Shown here: positions 15,723-24,567 of the stretch, in pieces
How the letters are laid out: the number at the start of each line of letters is the position of its first letter
Numbering within the stretch: the stretch's first letter is position 1
DNA from: Rhizobium sp. Q54
GTDB lineage: Bacteria > Pseudomonadota > Alphaproteobacteria > Rickettsiales > UBA1997
NCBI GenBank assembly: GCA_945871805.1
Contig: CAMBXE010000017.1
Coordinates: 1 to 34,251, forward strand
Length of the DNA stretch: 34,251 bases
Direction: 5' to 3'
Program-made: the position numbers and the translations under genes
Notes under the pieces: model-generated
Told to the model about the DNA's origin: nothing
Database searches by the model: none
Seen by the model: only the letters and a program-made list of their open reading frames with translations

Positions 15723-17516
15723 ATGACCAAAAACCGCGCCGCGCTTTCCTTTCTCTTCAACTCGGTCAAGCCTTTCAAATTCTATCTCGGGCTACATCTC
15801 TTCGTAATAATTTATTGCGCGATCGACATCTCCCTTTGGCCTTACGTTTCAAAAATTTTAGTCGACAAACTTTCCATCACCCCGCGCGATCAAATAATTT
15901 CCGAAGTCTGGCCGACCGCGTTATTGCTGGTTATTTTAACAATTTTGCCGGGATTAGTTTGGCGTATTTGCGATTACAGTTGGGCAAAACTCACGCCAGT
16001 ATTGAAGAAAAAAATCGTCGCAGAATCGATGAGTTACGTGATGAATCACTCACACAGTTTTTTTCAAAATAATTTTTCCGGCGCGCTGTCGAGCAAAATC
16101 CGCGACCTCTTCAACATAGCGCCCAAGCTGCTCGACGTGATTATTTACAATTTTCTTAAGGCGGCACTTTGCATTGTGGCCGCATTTTTTACTTTGCTTT
16201 CGGTGCATAAATATTTCGCCTTCGGCTTAATTTTTTGGGCAGGTTTATTTATTTTTATGGCCATCCGCGCGGCGAAATTAACTAACAGAATGTCACTGGG
16301 TATTGCCACTCAGCAAACGCGAATTATGGGGAATATTGTTGATGCGCTCAGCAATATTGGTAACGTCAAACTCTTCGCCAATGCTGGCTTCGAGAGTAAA
16401 CGCATCGCCACTTTTCAAAATAAATATTCGCGACTTTTCGAGCGCCGCGGAATTTTTTTAGTAAAATTTTTTACCCTACACGGCCTGACCTTCGCCATTT
16501 ATTTTAGTGCCTGCGTCGCCTTGTTGATTTGGCTTTACGCGCAAAATCTTGTCACCCTGGGCGACTTTTTAATGATCTTCACGATCAATAATTGGATCAT
16601 TAATGAGATGTGGCAAACCGCCAATCAGATGCGAAGTTTTTTGGAGGATTTGGGCACGGTTGATCAAGCTCTCGGCATCCTCAACGAGCCTTTGAAAATC
16701 AAGGATGGAAGCAATGAATTAGAGGTTACAAAAGGCGAGATCACTTTCGAAAATGTGAAATTTTCTTACCACGGCGATCAACCATTTTTCGCTGAGAAAT
16801 CGGTGACAATTCTACCCGGACAAAAGGTTGGTTTAGTAGGCCATTCCGGCAGCGGCAAATCAACTTTTGTGAATTTAATTCTACGTCTTTTTGACGTTGA
16901 TGGCGGCAGAATTTTAATCGACGGACAGGATATTTCGCAGGCAACCCTTAACTCGCTTCATCGCTCGATTGGCATGATTCCGCAGGATCCTTCTCTCTTC
17001 CACCGCAGCCTGTTTGAAAATATTGCTTACGGCTCGGAAAATACTTCGCAAAGCTCCACCAGACAAGAAGCAATTGAAGCGGCGAAGAAAGCGCACGCGC
17101 ATAAATTCATCGAAAAATTACCCGGCGGCTATTCGTCTTTGGTTGGCGAACGTGGCATCAAACTTTCTGGCGGACAGCGTCAGCGCATTTCAATCGCCCG
17201 CGCTTTTTTGAAAAATGCACCGATTTTAATTTTGGATGAAGCGACAAGTCAGCTCGATTCAATCACCGAAAATTTGATTCAGGAAAGTTTAAAAAATTTG
17301 ATGGAAAACAAGACCGCACTTGTTATCGCGCATCGTCTTTCGACGCTAGAAATCATGGACCGAATTTTAGTTTTCGACCGCGGCAAAATTGTTGAAGACG
17401 GAACTCACGAAGAATTGATAAGCCTGAACGGAACCTACAAACGCTTGTGGAGCGCGCAGGTTACGGGTGAGTTAACGAATCAAGTTGAAGGGGTGCAGGC
17501 GACGAGGTTGTTTTAA
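15723..17516 (+). CDS. ABC exporter: fused membrane and ATPase domains
   Basis: The 597-residue half-transporter has an N-terminal six-helix membrane domain (about 1-320) and a C-terminal ATPase. The ATPase has GHSGSGKST at about 373-381 (Walker A), LSGGQRQR at 481-488 (signature), ILILDEATSQLD at about 501-512 (Walker B) and an H-loop in VIAHRLST. It would act as a homodimer exporting an unknown, possibly lipid or peptide, substrate (MsbA/MdlB-like class). The C-terminal 28 codons plus stop are repeated 190 bp downstream. Both copies end in Phe-TAA, so the gene itself is intact. It is convergent with nadE. Substrate cannot be told from sequence. Confidence 0.9.
   Translation: MTKNRAALSFLFNSVKPFKFYLGLHLFVIIYCAIDISLWPYVSKILVDKLSITPRDQIISEVWPTALLLVILTILPGLVWRICDYSWAKLTPVLKKKIVAESMSYVMNHSHSFFQNNFSGALSSKIRDLFNIAPKLLDVIIYNFLKAALCIVAAFFTLLSVHKYFAFGLIFWAGLFIFMAIRAAKLTNRMSLGIATQQTRIMGNIVDALSNIGNVKLFANAGFESKRIATFQNKYSRLFERRGIFLVKFFTLHGLTFAIYFSACVALLIWLYAQNLVTLGDFLMIFTINNWIINEMWQTANQMRSFLEDLGTVDQALGILNEPLKIKDGSNELEVTKGEITFENVKFSYHGDQPFFAEKSVTILPGQKVGLVGHSGSGKSTFVNLILRLFDVDGGRILIDGQDISQATLNSLHRSIGMIPQDPSLFHRSLFENIAYGSENTSQSSTRQEAIEAAKKAHAHKFIEKLPGGYSSLVGERGIKLSGGQRQRISIARAFLKNAPILILDEATSQLDSITENLIQESLKNLMENKTALVIAHRLSTLEIMDRILVFDRGKIVEDGTHEELISLNGTYKRLWSAQVTGELTNQVEGVQATRLF
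17428..17515 (+). repeat. Direct repeat, first copy (3' end of ABC gene)
   Basis: These 88 bases encode the last 28 residues and stop of the ABC transporter. They recur at 17618-17705 with the first 85 bases identical and a single TTT to TTC change just before the stop. The two copies are exactly 190 bp apart, with a family C palindrome between them. Confidence 0.95.
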
Positions 17517-17520
17517 GATC

Positions 17521-17597
17521 TCCTGGATCCACGCCTGCGCGGGAATGACGTTGCTACTTACTCGTCCCGTCATCCCCGCGTAGGCGGGGATCCAGGA
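17521..17597. repeat. Family C palindromic element, full copy (C2)
   Basis: The left arm begins TCCTGGATCC and runs to ATGACG (17521-17550). The right arm begins CGTCATCCCCGCG and ends GGATCCAGGA (17568-17597). The arms are about 30 bp with four mismatches around a loop of about 17 nt. The element lies between the two copies of the ABC gene end and could terminate transcription of the ABC gene. Confidence 0.88.
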
Positions 17598-17617
17598 GGA
17601 TTGGTCGCTTGCACAGC

Positions 17618-17705
17618 ACGGAACCTACAAACGCTTGTGGAGCGCGCAGGTTACGGGTGAGTTAACGAATCAAGTTGAAGGGGTGCAGGCGACGAGGTTG
17701 TTCTA
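17618..17705 (+). repeat. Direct repeat, second copy (orphan ABC gene tail)
   Basis: This is a near-identical copy of 17428-17515, including the stop codon, but detached from any gene. It has no start codon or independent function visible. It may be a duplication associated with insertion of the family C element or an unequal-recombination product. Confidence 0.93.
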
Positions 17706-17726
17706 ATTTATACCCAGACTTAACTC

Positions 17727-17766
17727 GTCATTGCGAGCGCAGCGCGGCAATCCAGCTCGCAATGAC
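17727..17766. repeat. Family D palindrome, GTCATTGCGAG type (D1)
   Basis: GTCATTGCGAG and its complement CTCGCAATGAC flank an 18-nt centre (CGCAGCGCGGCAATCCAG). Sequences of this kind (TCATTGCGAGC...GCAATCCAG) are well-known dispersed intergenic repeats in several proteobacterial, including rickettsial, genomes. Its location between convergent ABC and nadE genes suits a transcription barrier. Confidence 0.85.
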
Positions 17767-17791
17767 AAAATCTTCCTTAGGGCGGATGGGC

Positions 17792-19387
17792 TTATTCCGT
17801 AAATCGATTAGTCACCGGATAGCGCCGATCCTTGTCAAAAGCCATGTCGGAAATTTTAGGACCGAGGCAAGATTGACGGCGTTTATATTCGCTTCGATGC
17901 AAAAGTTTTGCGACTTTTTCTACTAAATTTTTGTCGAAATTTTTAGCAATTTCTTTGAGTGATTTTTTTTCTTCGATCAAAGCAAAAAGAATTTTATCGA
18001 GAATATCGTAATCAGGCAGCGAGTCGCTATCCTTCTGGTTTGGACGCAATTCTGCCGTCGGCGCTTTGGTCAAAATATTTTCTGGAATCACGTCTTTTTT
18101 CAAGCGCGCCAATTCGTAAACTTGCGTTTTGTAAAGATCTTTCAGCGGATTAAACGCGCCACACATATCGCCGTAAAGCGTTGCGTAGCCAGTCGCGAGC
18201 TCAGATTTATTTCCCGTCGAAAGTAAAAGCGCGCCAGAATTATTCGAGAGAGCCATCAAAATATTTCCGCGAATTCGCGACTGTAAATTTTCTTCCGTGA
18301 GTTCGCTTACATCTCCGAGAGTAAGTTTCGCCGCCTCAAACATTGGCTCAATTCCAATCGCCTCCAACTTCACCCCCAAATTCTCCGCACATTTTTTTGC
18401 GTCATTCATCGATTCATCAGAAGAATAGCGGCTCGGCAAAGCGTAGAGCGCAACATTATTTTTTCCTAAAGCATCGACCGCCATTGCAGCGACAAGCGCT
18501 GAATCAATTCCGCCGGACATTCCGAGTAAAACTTTTTCGAAATTATTTTTTTGGATGTAGTCGCGAAGGCCGAGAACACAGGCTTTATAGTTGCGTTCGA
18601 TCGTCGTGCTTAGCGCTTCGAGTTTTGTGCTTAGAGAAATTTCGCCGGATTTAGCGATTTCAACTATCGCAGAATCTTCGACAAATTCTTTCATCTGCAA
18701 AACTATTTCGCCTTGCGAATTTATTACGAAGGAAGAGCCGTCGAAGACTAGAGAGTCCTGACCGCCGACCTGGTTCACGTAAATCAAATTCTTGCCCAAA
18801 TTCTTCGCCGCCTTCTCGCGAAATTCATGTTTTGTGCTCGAGTAAGGAGAGGCATTAAGCACAATCGCCGCGTCGAAAATTTGCTCGCTTAGTAAAAATA
18901 AATTTCGCGTGTCCCACAAATCTTCGCAGATCAAAGTTGCCAAAGTTAAGCCGCGAAATTCCACTGAAGATAAAACCTGCGAAGGCGCGAAATACCTGGC
19001 TTCATCGAATACGCCAAAATTTGGTAAAGTTTTTTTGTGAATCACTTTTTTCACTTCGCCTTGTTCGATTAACAAAGCTGCATTGCGAATAACTTCTTTT
19101 TTTCTCTCAAGATCAATAAGAGGCGCGCCCACTAAAATAGCGCATTTCGCGGTTTTTGTTTCCCTTGTGATTTCTAAAATTCTTTCCTGGCACTCAATCA
19201 CAAAATCTTTTTTCTGCCAAAGATCTTCGCAAGGATAGCCGCAAATCACCATTTCCGAAAACACGGCGAGATCGCACCCCGCGTCATTTGCGCGTTTAAA
19301 TTCCTGAAGAATCTTTTGCGTATTACCGTCCAAATCGCCAAGGATCGGATTAATTTGCGCGAGATAAATTTTAAGTTTTGCGGTCAT
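17792..19387 (-). CDS. nadE: Glutamine-dependent NAD+ synthetase
   Basis: NadE amidates deamido-NAD to NAD with ATP and ammonia drawn from glutamine. The 531 residues comprise a nitrilase-type glutaminase domain (about 1-250: FSEMVICGYP Glu, KKTLPNFGVFDEARYF Lys, LICEDLWD with Cys154). They also comprise a synthetase domain (about 265-531) with the ATP loop SGGIDS at 291-296, GNKSELATGYATLYGDM and the ending RRYPVTNRF. It acts downstream of NadD, also encoded here. Its ATG is 2 bp after the gabD-like stop, so the two minus-strand genes form one transcription unit. Confidence 0.96.
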   Translation of the reverse strand: MTAKLKIYLAQINPILGDLDGNTQKILQEFKRANDAGCDLAVFSEMVICGYPCEDLWQKKDFVIECQERILEITRETKTAKCAILVGAPLIDLERKKEVIRNAALLIEQGEVKKVIHKKTLPNFGVFDEARYFAPSQVLSSVEFRGLTLATLICEDLWDTRNLFLLSEQIFDAAIVLNASPYSSTKHEFREKAAKNLGKNLIYVNQVGGQDSLVFDGSSFVINSQGEIVLQMKEFVEDSAIVEIAKSGEISLSTKLEALSTTIERNYKACVLGLRDYIQKNNFEKVLLGMSGGIDSALVAAMAVDALGKNNVALYALPSRYSSDESMNDAKKCAENLGVKLEAIGIEPMFEAAKLTLGDVSELTEENLQSRIRGNILMALSNNSGALLLSTGNKSELATGYATLYGDMCGAFNPLKDLYKTQVYELARLKKDVIPENILTKAPTAELRPNQKDSDSLPDYDILDKILFALIEEKKSLKEIAKNFDKNLVEKVAKLLHRSEYKRRQSCLGPKISDMAFDKDRRYPVTNRFTE

Positions 19388-19389
19388 TG

Positions 19390-20826
19390 TTAGAAACTAA
19401 TGTGAAGAGTTTTTACCTGAGAAAATTCCAGGATGCCGAGGTGCGATCCTTCGCGGCCAAAGCCCGAATTTTTAATGCCGCCGAATGGCGCGACTTCGGT
19501 GGCGAAACTGCAGTCGTTGATGGCGACCATTCCGAATTCTAAGGCGTCGCAAATGCGCCAAATGCGGGCATTGTCGGAGGTGTAGAGATAAGAGCCGAGG
19601 CCGTAATCGGTGTCGTTGGATTTTTGGATTACCTCTTCTTCCGTGGTGAATTTTTGGATTGCGGCGACGGCGCCGAAAATTTCTTCGCGAGCGATTTGCA
19701 TTTCGTGCGAAACTGCGGTGAGCACGGTTGGAGCGAAGAATTGGTCCCCAAGATTTTTTATTACTTTTCCGCCGATTTCACATTTTGCGCCATTTTTTAT
19801 CGCATCTGCGACGAGGCGTTCGACTTTTTTTACTGCGGCGTCAGAGATCATTGGGCCCATGTTTGCTGAGCCTTCAAACCCATCGCCGACTTTTAATTTT
19901 CTTACTTCAGCTAAAAGTTTTTCGACAAATTCATCGTGAATTTTATCTTCGACAAAAATGCGATTTACGCAGGTGCAGGCTTGTCCGCCGTTGCGATATT
20001 TGGCGTGCATTAATCCGGTAATTGCTTTGTCCAAATCAGCGTCAGCAAAAACGATAAAAGGTGCCGATCCACCAAGCTCAAGCGAGACGCGTTTCAAATC
20101 TTCGGCGCATTGTTGGTTGAGCAATTTTCCAACTCGCGTTGAGCCGGTGAAGCTAATTTTGCGCACCAATTTATTCCGACAAAATTCTTCACCGATTGTT
20201 TGTGCGTCGCCGTTAATTACGTTGAAAACGCCGTTTGGAACTCCCGCTTCTTTCGCCAAAACTGCCAAAGCCAAAGCTGAAAATGGCGTAAGTTCTGAGG
20301 GTTTTAAAATTACAACACAGCCTGCGGCCATTGCTGCTGCAGCTTTGCGCGTAATCATCGCCGAAGGAAAATTCCACGGTGTAATCGCCGCAACAACGCC
20401 GACGGGCTCGAGTTGAGTAATAATTTTCTGATTTTGTTTGGGCGCTGGAATCATTTCGCCGCAATTGCGCTTTGCTTCTTCGGCAAACCATTCAACAAAA
20501 TTTGCGCCGTAAATAATTTCGCCGCGCGCCTCGGCAAGAGGCTTGCCCTGCTCAGTTGTAAGAATTTCTGCCAGCTCTTCCTGATTTTTTAAAATTAACT
20601 CGTACCAATTTTTAAGAATTTTCGCGCGCTCTTTTCCGGCTAATTTTTTCCATTTCTCGAAAGCATTTTTTGCGACAGTGATCGCATTTTTCACATCTTT
20701 GGCATCGCAGCTCGGAACCTTGCCAATCAAGCTCTGATTCGCAGGATTAAACACTGAAATTTTTTCTTTTTTATCCAGCCATTCGCCGCCGATAAAATTT
20801 TTTTCTCGGAAAAGAGGGGTCTTCAT
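19390..20826 (-). CDS. gabD: Succinate-semialdehyde dehydrogenase (GabD-like)
   Basis: The enzyme oxidises succinate semialdehyde to succinate with NAD(P), feeding the TCA cycle. The 478-residue protein has the aldehyde dehydrogenase landmarks ITPWNFPSAMITRKAAAAMA, SFTGSTRVGKLL, LELGGSAPFIVF (Glu about 250) and GGQACTCVNRI with Cys284 as nucleophile. ELGGxAPFIVF.DADLD and the C-x-C motif at 284-286 are close to E. coli GabD, where the second Cys can form a redox-switch disulfide. I start at MKTPLFREKNF (20826), since the longer frame to 20898 runs into the divergent gene. No GABA aminotransferase is nearby, and glutarate- or other semialdehyde substrates are possible. Confidence 0.88.
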   Translation of the reverse strand: MKTPLFREKNFIGGEWLDKKEKISVFNPANQSLIGKVPSCDAKDVKNAITVAKNAFEKWKKLAGKERAKILKNWYELILKNQEELAEILTTEQGKPLAEARGEIIYGANFVEWFAEEAKRNCGEMIPAPKQNQKIITQLEPVGVVAAITPWNFPSAMITRKAAAAMAAGCVVILKPSELTPFSALALAVLAKEAGVPNGVFNVINGDAQTIGEEFCRNKLVRKISFTGSTRVGKLLNQQCAEDLKRVSLELGGSAPFIVFADADLDKAITGLMHAKYRNGGQACTCVNRIFVEDKIHDEFVEKLLAEVRKLKVGDGFEGSANMGPMISDAAVKKVERLVADAIKNGAKCEIGGKVIKNLGDQFFAPTVLTAVSHEMQIAREEIFGAVAAIQKFTTEEEVIQKSNDTDYGLGSYLYTSDNARIWRICDALEFGMVAINDCSFATEVAPFGGIKNSGFGREGSHLGILEFSQVKTLHISF

Positions 20827-20892
20827 AAAGATTGAAATTAATTGGCTTACTTTTGAGAGTCCGCGCCTTCTCCCATTTAAATTCTTGTAAAT

Positions 20893-21276
20893 ATGCACGG
20901 CATACTTTCCTACCTTACTCTTCGCACCGTAATTATTTTTGCATCAACTGCCTTCTCTCTGGCGGTGGTGATGTTGCTTTTGAACATCATTACGATTGAT
21001 GAATTGGCGTTGATTTTAAAACTTTCGCCTGAAGCAACTAATGCGCTGAAGCTCGTATTTTCAAGGATTCAAGAGGTTACAGGAAATATCTTGGACATCA
21101 TCGGACAACTCCTCAACAAGATGTTTAGCTGGGCCGGAGTTGATGTCGATCTTAGCAAAATCAAAATCGATCTTCATGAAACTGGCGCTGCAAATGCCCC
21201 AGTGAATTCCGCCCCGCACCCCGCTTCTAACTTGGCGCCAGGTCGTGTTCCAGTGAATCCAATTTCGCAGCAATAG
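20893..21276 (+). CDS. Small membrane protein of unknown function before ubiB
   Basis: The 127-residue product is not recognised. It has one clear N-terminal membrane segment (about residues 10-33, TVIIFASTAFSLAVVMLLLN). A long amphipathic region with Leu/Ile spacing follows (about 38-85, including LSPEATNALKLVFSRIQEV and NILDIIGQLLNKMFSWAG). A Pro/Ala/Asn-rich tail probably lies outside the fold. Its stop overlaps the ubiB GTG start by one base (TAGTG), so translation is coupled and a role in the same membrane process is plausible but unproven. E. coli ubiB follows ubiJ, but I see no SCP2-like resemblance to UbiJ. There is no obvious Shine-Dalgarno at the ATG. Confidence 0.7.
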   Translation: MHGILSYLTLRTVIIFASTAFSLAVVMLLLNIITIDELALILKLSPEATNALKLVFSRIQEVTGNILDIIGQLLNKMFSWAGVDVDLSKIKIDLHETGAANAPVNSAPHPASNLAPGRVPVNPISQQ

Positions 21277-22523
21277 TGATCGCTATCACCAATCTTTTTC
21301 GGCTCGCATTTTTACTTTTATTTGCGGCGCCGATTTTTTTCTTCGACAGAAACCGCGCGATTTATTTTTTCTTCAACAGTGCCGGGCCTTCATTTATCAA
21401 GCTCGGCCAGATATTATCGATTCGCTCAGATTTAGTTGGTGAGAAATTGGCGACGACACTTTCCTCATTTCAAGATGCTCTTCCGCCCTTTGCGGCCAAG
21501 TTCGAAAGCGACTTTCTCGAAGAGTTTTCTGAGTTTGATCCTAAGCCAGTCGCCTCCGCTTCAATCGCCCAGGTTCACAAAGCGAAATTAAAAACCGGCG
21601 AAGATGTTGCGGTAAAAATCCTCCGCCCACGCATCGCGCAAATCATGGCTCGCGACATTTCTACGCTGAAAATTATTGCCAAATTTTTGCCAAGAATTTT
21701 TTTAGATATTGCCGATTTGCTCACCCAAGTTTCAAAAAGCGAACTTGATTTATTGCACGAAGCGGCCAACGCCTCAAGGCTGCGCGAGGATTTAAAAGAC
21801 GTAAAAGGTTTTTATGTTCCGACAATTTTTTGGAAATTTTCGAGCGAGAAAATTTTAGTTCTCGAGTGGCTTGACGGCATTCCTTTTTCAAATTCTTTGG
21901 CGATTAAAAATTCTCTTCACGACAAAAAACAAGTCGCCGAGCACCTTGTAATCAGTTATTTTAGCCAAGTTTACATTCACGGATTTTTCCACGCTGACAT
22001 GCATCCGGGAAATTTATTTTTGCTAAAAAATGGCGATATCGGTGTCGTTGATTTTGGCATTGTCGGCAAGCTCGACAAAAAAACTCGCATCGCTGTTGCC
22101 GAGATTTTAATCGGATTTTTGCACAAGGATTACCGGCGCGTAGCCCAGATCCACATTGATGTTGGCATGGTTCCGGCAAGCACCAATCTTGATGATCTCG
22201 CGCTCTCTTGTCGCAAAATCGGCGAGACAATTGTCGGTTCAAATGTGCGCGATATTTCTGTCGCGAAATTGCTTACAAATTTAATCATGATGATGCGCGA
22301 CTACAAAATGGAAACGCGCCCAGATTTGTTGCTGCTGCAAAAAACTTTACTCGTCGTTGAGGGCGTCGGCGTAATGCTCGATCCTGAGCTAAATATGTGG
22401 GAATTGGCTCGCCCGTGGGTTGCCGAATGGGCGAAAAAAAATATCAGCTTCGACGCGAAAATTAGAGATGCCGTTGTCGATTTATTTGAGATGGCGAGAA
22501 AATTTTTGCGCTCATCTCTGTAA
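21276..22523 (+). CDS. ubiB: UbiB/ADCK family atypical kinase, ubiquinone synthesis
   Basis: UbiB-family proteins are membrane-associated atypical kinases/ATPases needed for ubiquinone biosynthesis. The 415 residues start at a GTG. They contain the family-defining KxGQ motif (FIKLGQILSIRSDL, Lys42-Gln45), the Ala-rich loop VASASIAQVHKA, VAVKILRP with the ATP-binding lysine, HADMHPGNLF (catalytic loop) and VVDFGIVGKL (DFG-like). It is shorter than E. coli UbiB (546), ending soon after the kinase core, so the usual C-terminal membrane hairpin appears missing. It overlaps the preceding small membrane-protein gene by one base. Confidence 0.92.
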   Translation: MIAITNLFRLAFLLLFAAPIFFFDRNRAIYFFFNSAGPSFIKLGQILSIRSDLVGEKLATTLSSFQDALPPFAAKFESDFLEEFSEFDPKPVASASIAQVHKAKLKTGEDVAVKILRPRIAQIMARDISTLKIIAKFLPRIFLDIADLLTQVSKSELDLLHEAANASRLREDLKDVKGFYVPTIFWKFSSEKILVLEWLDGIPFSNSLAIKNSLHDKKQVAEHLVISYFSQVYIHGFFHADMHPGNLFLLKNGDIGVVDFGIVGKLDKKTRIAVAEILIGFLHKDYRRVAQIHIDVGMVPASTNLDDLALSCRKIGETIVGSNVRDISVAKLLTNLIMMMRDYKMETRPDLLLLQKTLLVVEGVGVMLDPELNMWELARPWVAEWAKKNISFDAKIRDAVVDLFEMARKFLRSSL

Positions 22524-22527
22524 AAAA

Positions 22528-22569
22528 CTTTCGCTGGTTGAGCGGAGTCGAAAAAATCAAACTAGCGAG
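22528..22569. repeat. Family B half-element (B3)
   Basis: CTTTCGCTGGTTGAGCGGAG plus TCGAAA matches the left arm of family B, but the right arm is reduced to ACTAGCGAG. It occupies nearly all of the 52-bp ubiB-acs gap and ends 6 bp before the acs ATG, so the acs leader is repeat-derived. It is probably a deletion derivative of a full copy. Confidence 0.75.
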
Positions 22570-22575
22570 TTCTTC

Positions 22576-24567
22576 ATGTTTCACATCAAATCCAAAGCTG
22601 ATTACGAGCAGCAATATCAAGCCGCTAAGGCTGATCCAAAAAAATTCTGGGGCGAGGTCGCCGAGAATTTTTTCTGGTTTGAAAAATGGTCGGAAGTGTC
22701 GAATTGCGATTTGGCAAAAGCGCAAATCGAGTGGTTTAAAGATGGCAAAACTAACATTGCTTACAATTGCCTCGATCGGCATCTAGAGCAGCGCGGCGAC
22801 AAGGTTGCGATTATCTGGGAAGCGAATGATCCGGCAAAAGAAAGTCAAAAAATAACTTACCGAGAACTTCACGAGAAAACTTGCCGATTCGCGAATTTAT
22901 TGATTTCGCACGGGGTTAAAAAGGGCGATCGCGTGTGCATTTATCTGCCGATGATTCCGCAAGCTGTTGTTGCGATGTTGGCTTGTGCCAGGATTGGCGC
23001 GGTTCATTGCGTTGTCTTCGCGGGATTTTCGGCGAAATCTTTGGCGGGAAGAATTCAGGATTCTGGCGCAAAAATTTTGATTACTGCTGATTCGCTTTTT
23101 CGTGGTGACAAAAAAATCGACCTGTTTGCGATCGCCAAGGAAGCGGCTGCGGAGTGTGTTGGGGTTGAGAAAATAATCTTGTTTGAGCGCGAGAATGGAC
23201 CCCGTCATGAAGACGGGGTGACAATTAAAGTGTGGAGCAAAAACATCCCCGACTATCACCCCGTCTTCATGACAGGGTCCATTGCGGCGATTCACCAAGC
23301 AGAAATCTGCGACGCCGAAGACCCTCTCTTCATCCTTTACACGTCAGGCTCGACCGGAAAGCCGAAGGGCATTCTACACTCAACCGGCGGCTACATGACT
23401 TATGCCGGCTACTCGTTTAAAAACGTTTTCCAATGTGACGAAAATGATATTTTCTTTTGCAGTGCTGACGTCGGCTGGATTACGGGCCACAGTTATTTAG
23501 CTTACGGCCCGCTGCTCAATGGTGCGACGATTTTAATGTTTGAGGGTATCCCCACCTACCCAACGCCGGCGCGCTTTTGGGAAGTTATCGAGAAGCACAA
23601 AGTAAATATTTTTTACACTGCGCCAACGGCGATTCGTGCTTTGATGCAAAAGGGAGATTCTTTCGTTGAGGGTCACGATTTATCGTCACTAAAAACTTTA
23701 GGTACAGTCGGCGAGCCGATTAACGAAGAGGCTTGGCAGTGGTATCACGAAAAAGTTGGCGGCAAAAAATGTCCAATTGTCGACACTTGGTGGCAGACAG
23801 AAACTGGCGGAATTTTAATTTCATCATTGGCTGGCGTTACAGACAGCAAACCGGCTCATGCTGGTTTACCACTTCCCGGAATTGTGCCGATTTTATTCGA
23901 CGACGCCGGAAAGGAAATCGCCGAAAAAAATAAAGTTGGAAATTTGTGTCTTCGTCAACCTTGGCCAGGGATGGCTCGCGGCGTTTGGGGCGACAAAGAA
24001 AAATTCTTAACTTACTTCAACTCTGCTCCTAACTCTAGTTTGTCACCCCGTCAAATGACGGGGTCCACTTCTAGCAACGAGGTTGTGGATAAATGGACCC
24101 CGTCATTCGACGAGGTGACAACTTATTATTCTGCCGGTGACGGAGCCTTTGTTAGCGAGGAAGGATTTTACAGAATCATCGGCCGCACCGACGACGTAAT
24201 TAAAGTTTCTGGCCACCGCTTGGGCACCGCTGAAATCGAAAATGCGATTAATTCACACGCCAAAGTTTCGGAATCGGCGGTAATCGGCGTGCCTCACGAG
24301 ATCAAGGGCGAAGGTATCTACGCCTTCGTAATTACTAAAAATTCTGCGCAAAATCTAGAGAAAGAAATTGCCGAAATAATCGTCAAAGAAATCGGCGCAA
24401 TCGCTCGTCCAGAAAAAATCTACCTCGTGTCTGACCTGCCCAAAACCCGCTCCGGCAAAATTATGCGACGTGTTTTGAAAAAAATTATTGCTGGGGAAGA
24501 AGATCTCGGGGATGTTTCAACCCTTGTAAATCCTGACGTCGTAGAACAATTAAAAAAATTGAAGTAA
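22576..24567 (+). CDS. acs: Acetyl-CoA synthetase with two in-frame repeat insertions
   Basis: Acs activates acetate with ATP to acetyl-CoA. The 663 residues start [13 protein letters not shown]. They contain [12 protein letters not shown] (adenylation P-loop), [22 protein letters not shown], the hinge region [20 protein letters not shown] and the C-terminal lysine motif [10 protein letters not shown]. Propionyl-CoA synthetases are close relatives, so the substrate is likely but not certain. Two family A palindromes are translated in frame at residues 208-235 and 489-516 without creating stops. Both lie in positions that look like loops. The frame is otherwise intact, so the protein is probably functional. 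The stop overlaps the panD ATG (TAATG). Confidence 0.93.
   Translation: MFHIKSKADYEQQYQAAKADPKKFWGEVAENFFWFEKWSEVSNCDLAKAQIEWFKDGKTNIAYNCLDRHLEQRGDKVAIIWEANDPAKESQKITYRELHEKTCRFANLLISHGVKKGDRVCIYLPMIPQAVVAMLACARIGAVHCVVFAGFSAKSLAGRIQDSGAKILITADSLFRGDKKIDLFAIAKEAAAECVGVEKIILFERENGPRHEDGVTIKVWSKNIPDYHPVFMTGSIAAIHQAEICDAEDPLFILYTSGSTGKPKGILHSTGGYMTYAGYSFKNVFQCDENDIFFCSADVGWITGHSYLAYGPLLNGATILMFEGIPTYPTPARFWEVIEKHKVNIFYTAPTAIRALMQKGDSFVEGHDLSSLKTLGTVGEPINEEAWQWYHEKVGGKKCPIVDTWWQTETGGILISSLAGVTDSKPAHAGLPLPGIVPILFDDAGKEIAEKNKVGNLCLRQPWPGMARGVWGDKEKFLTYFNSAPNSSLSPRQMTGSTSSNEVVDKWTPSFDEVTTYYSAGDGAFVSEEGFYRIIGRTDDVIKVSGHRLGTAEIENAINSHAKVSESAVIGVPHEIKGEGIYAFVITKNSAQNLEKEIAEIIVKEIGAIARPEKIYLVSDLPKTRSGKIMRRVLKKIIAGEEDLGDVSTLVNPDVVEQLKKLK
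23197..23280. repeat. Family A palindrome inside acs, first (A-acs1)
   Basis: GGACCCCGTCATGAAGAC-GGGGTGACA and its near-complement TATCACCCCGTCTTCATGAC-AGGGTCC bracket 30 nt. The total is 84 nt, 28 codons, encoding GPRHEDGVT...HPVFMTGS in the acs frame. It lies just before the [17 protein letters not shown] segment. Whether the 11-residue centre ([11 protein letters not shown]) is element or host sequence is unclear, since it loosely resembles the normal Acs sequence here. Confidence 0.85.
24040..24123. repeat. Family A palindrome inside acs, second (A-acs2)
   Basis: Left arm TTGTCACCCCGTC-AAATGACGGGGTCCA and right arm TGGACCCCGTC-ATTCGACGAGGTGACAA surround a short centre. The span is 28 codons ([10 protein letters not shown]...[10 protein letters not shown]). 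Removing them restores the family pattern [16 protein letters not shown], matching the usual YF...PG.Y.TGDGA of Acs. This is clear evidence of insertion into an existing gene. Confidence 0.92.

Noticed and set aside
22576-24567. acs as a pseudogene because of two repeat insertions
   Set aside because: Both insertions are 84 nt and in frame, with all catalytic motifs present and no stop, so the gene is probably functional.
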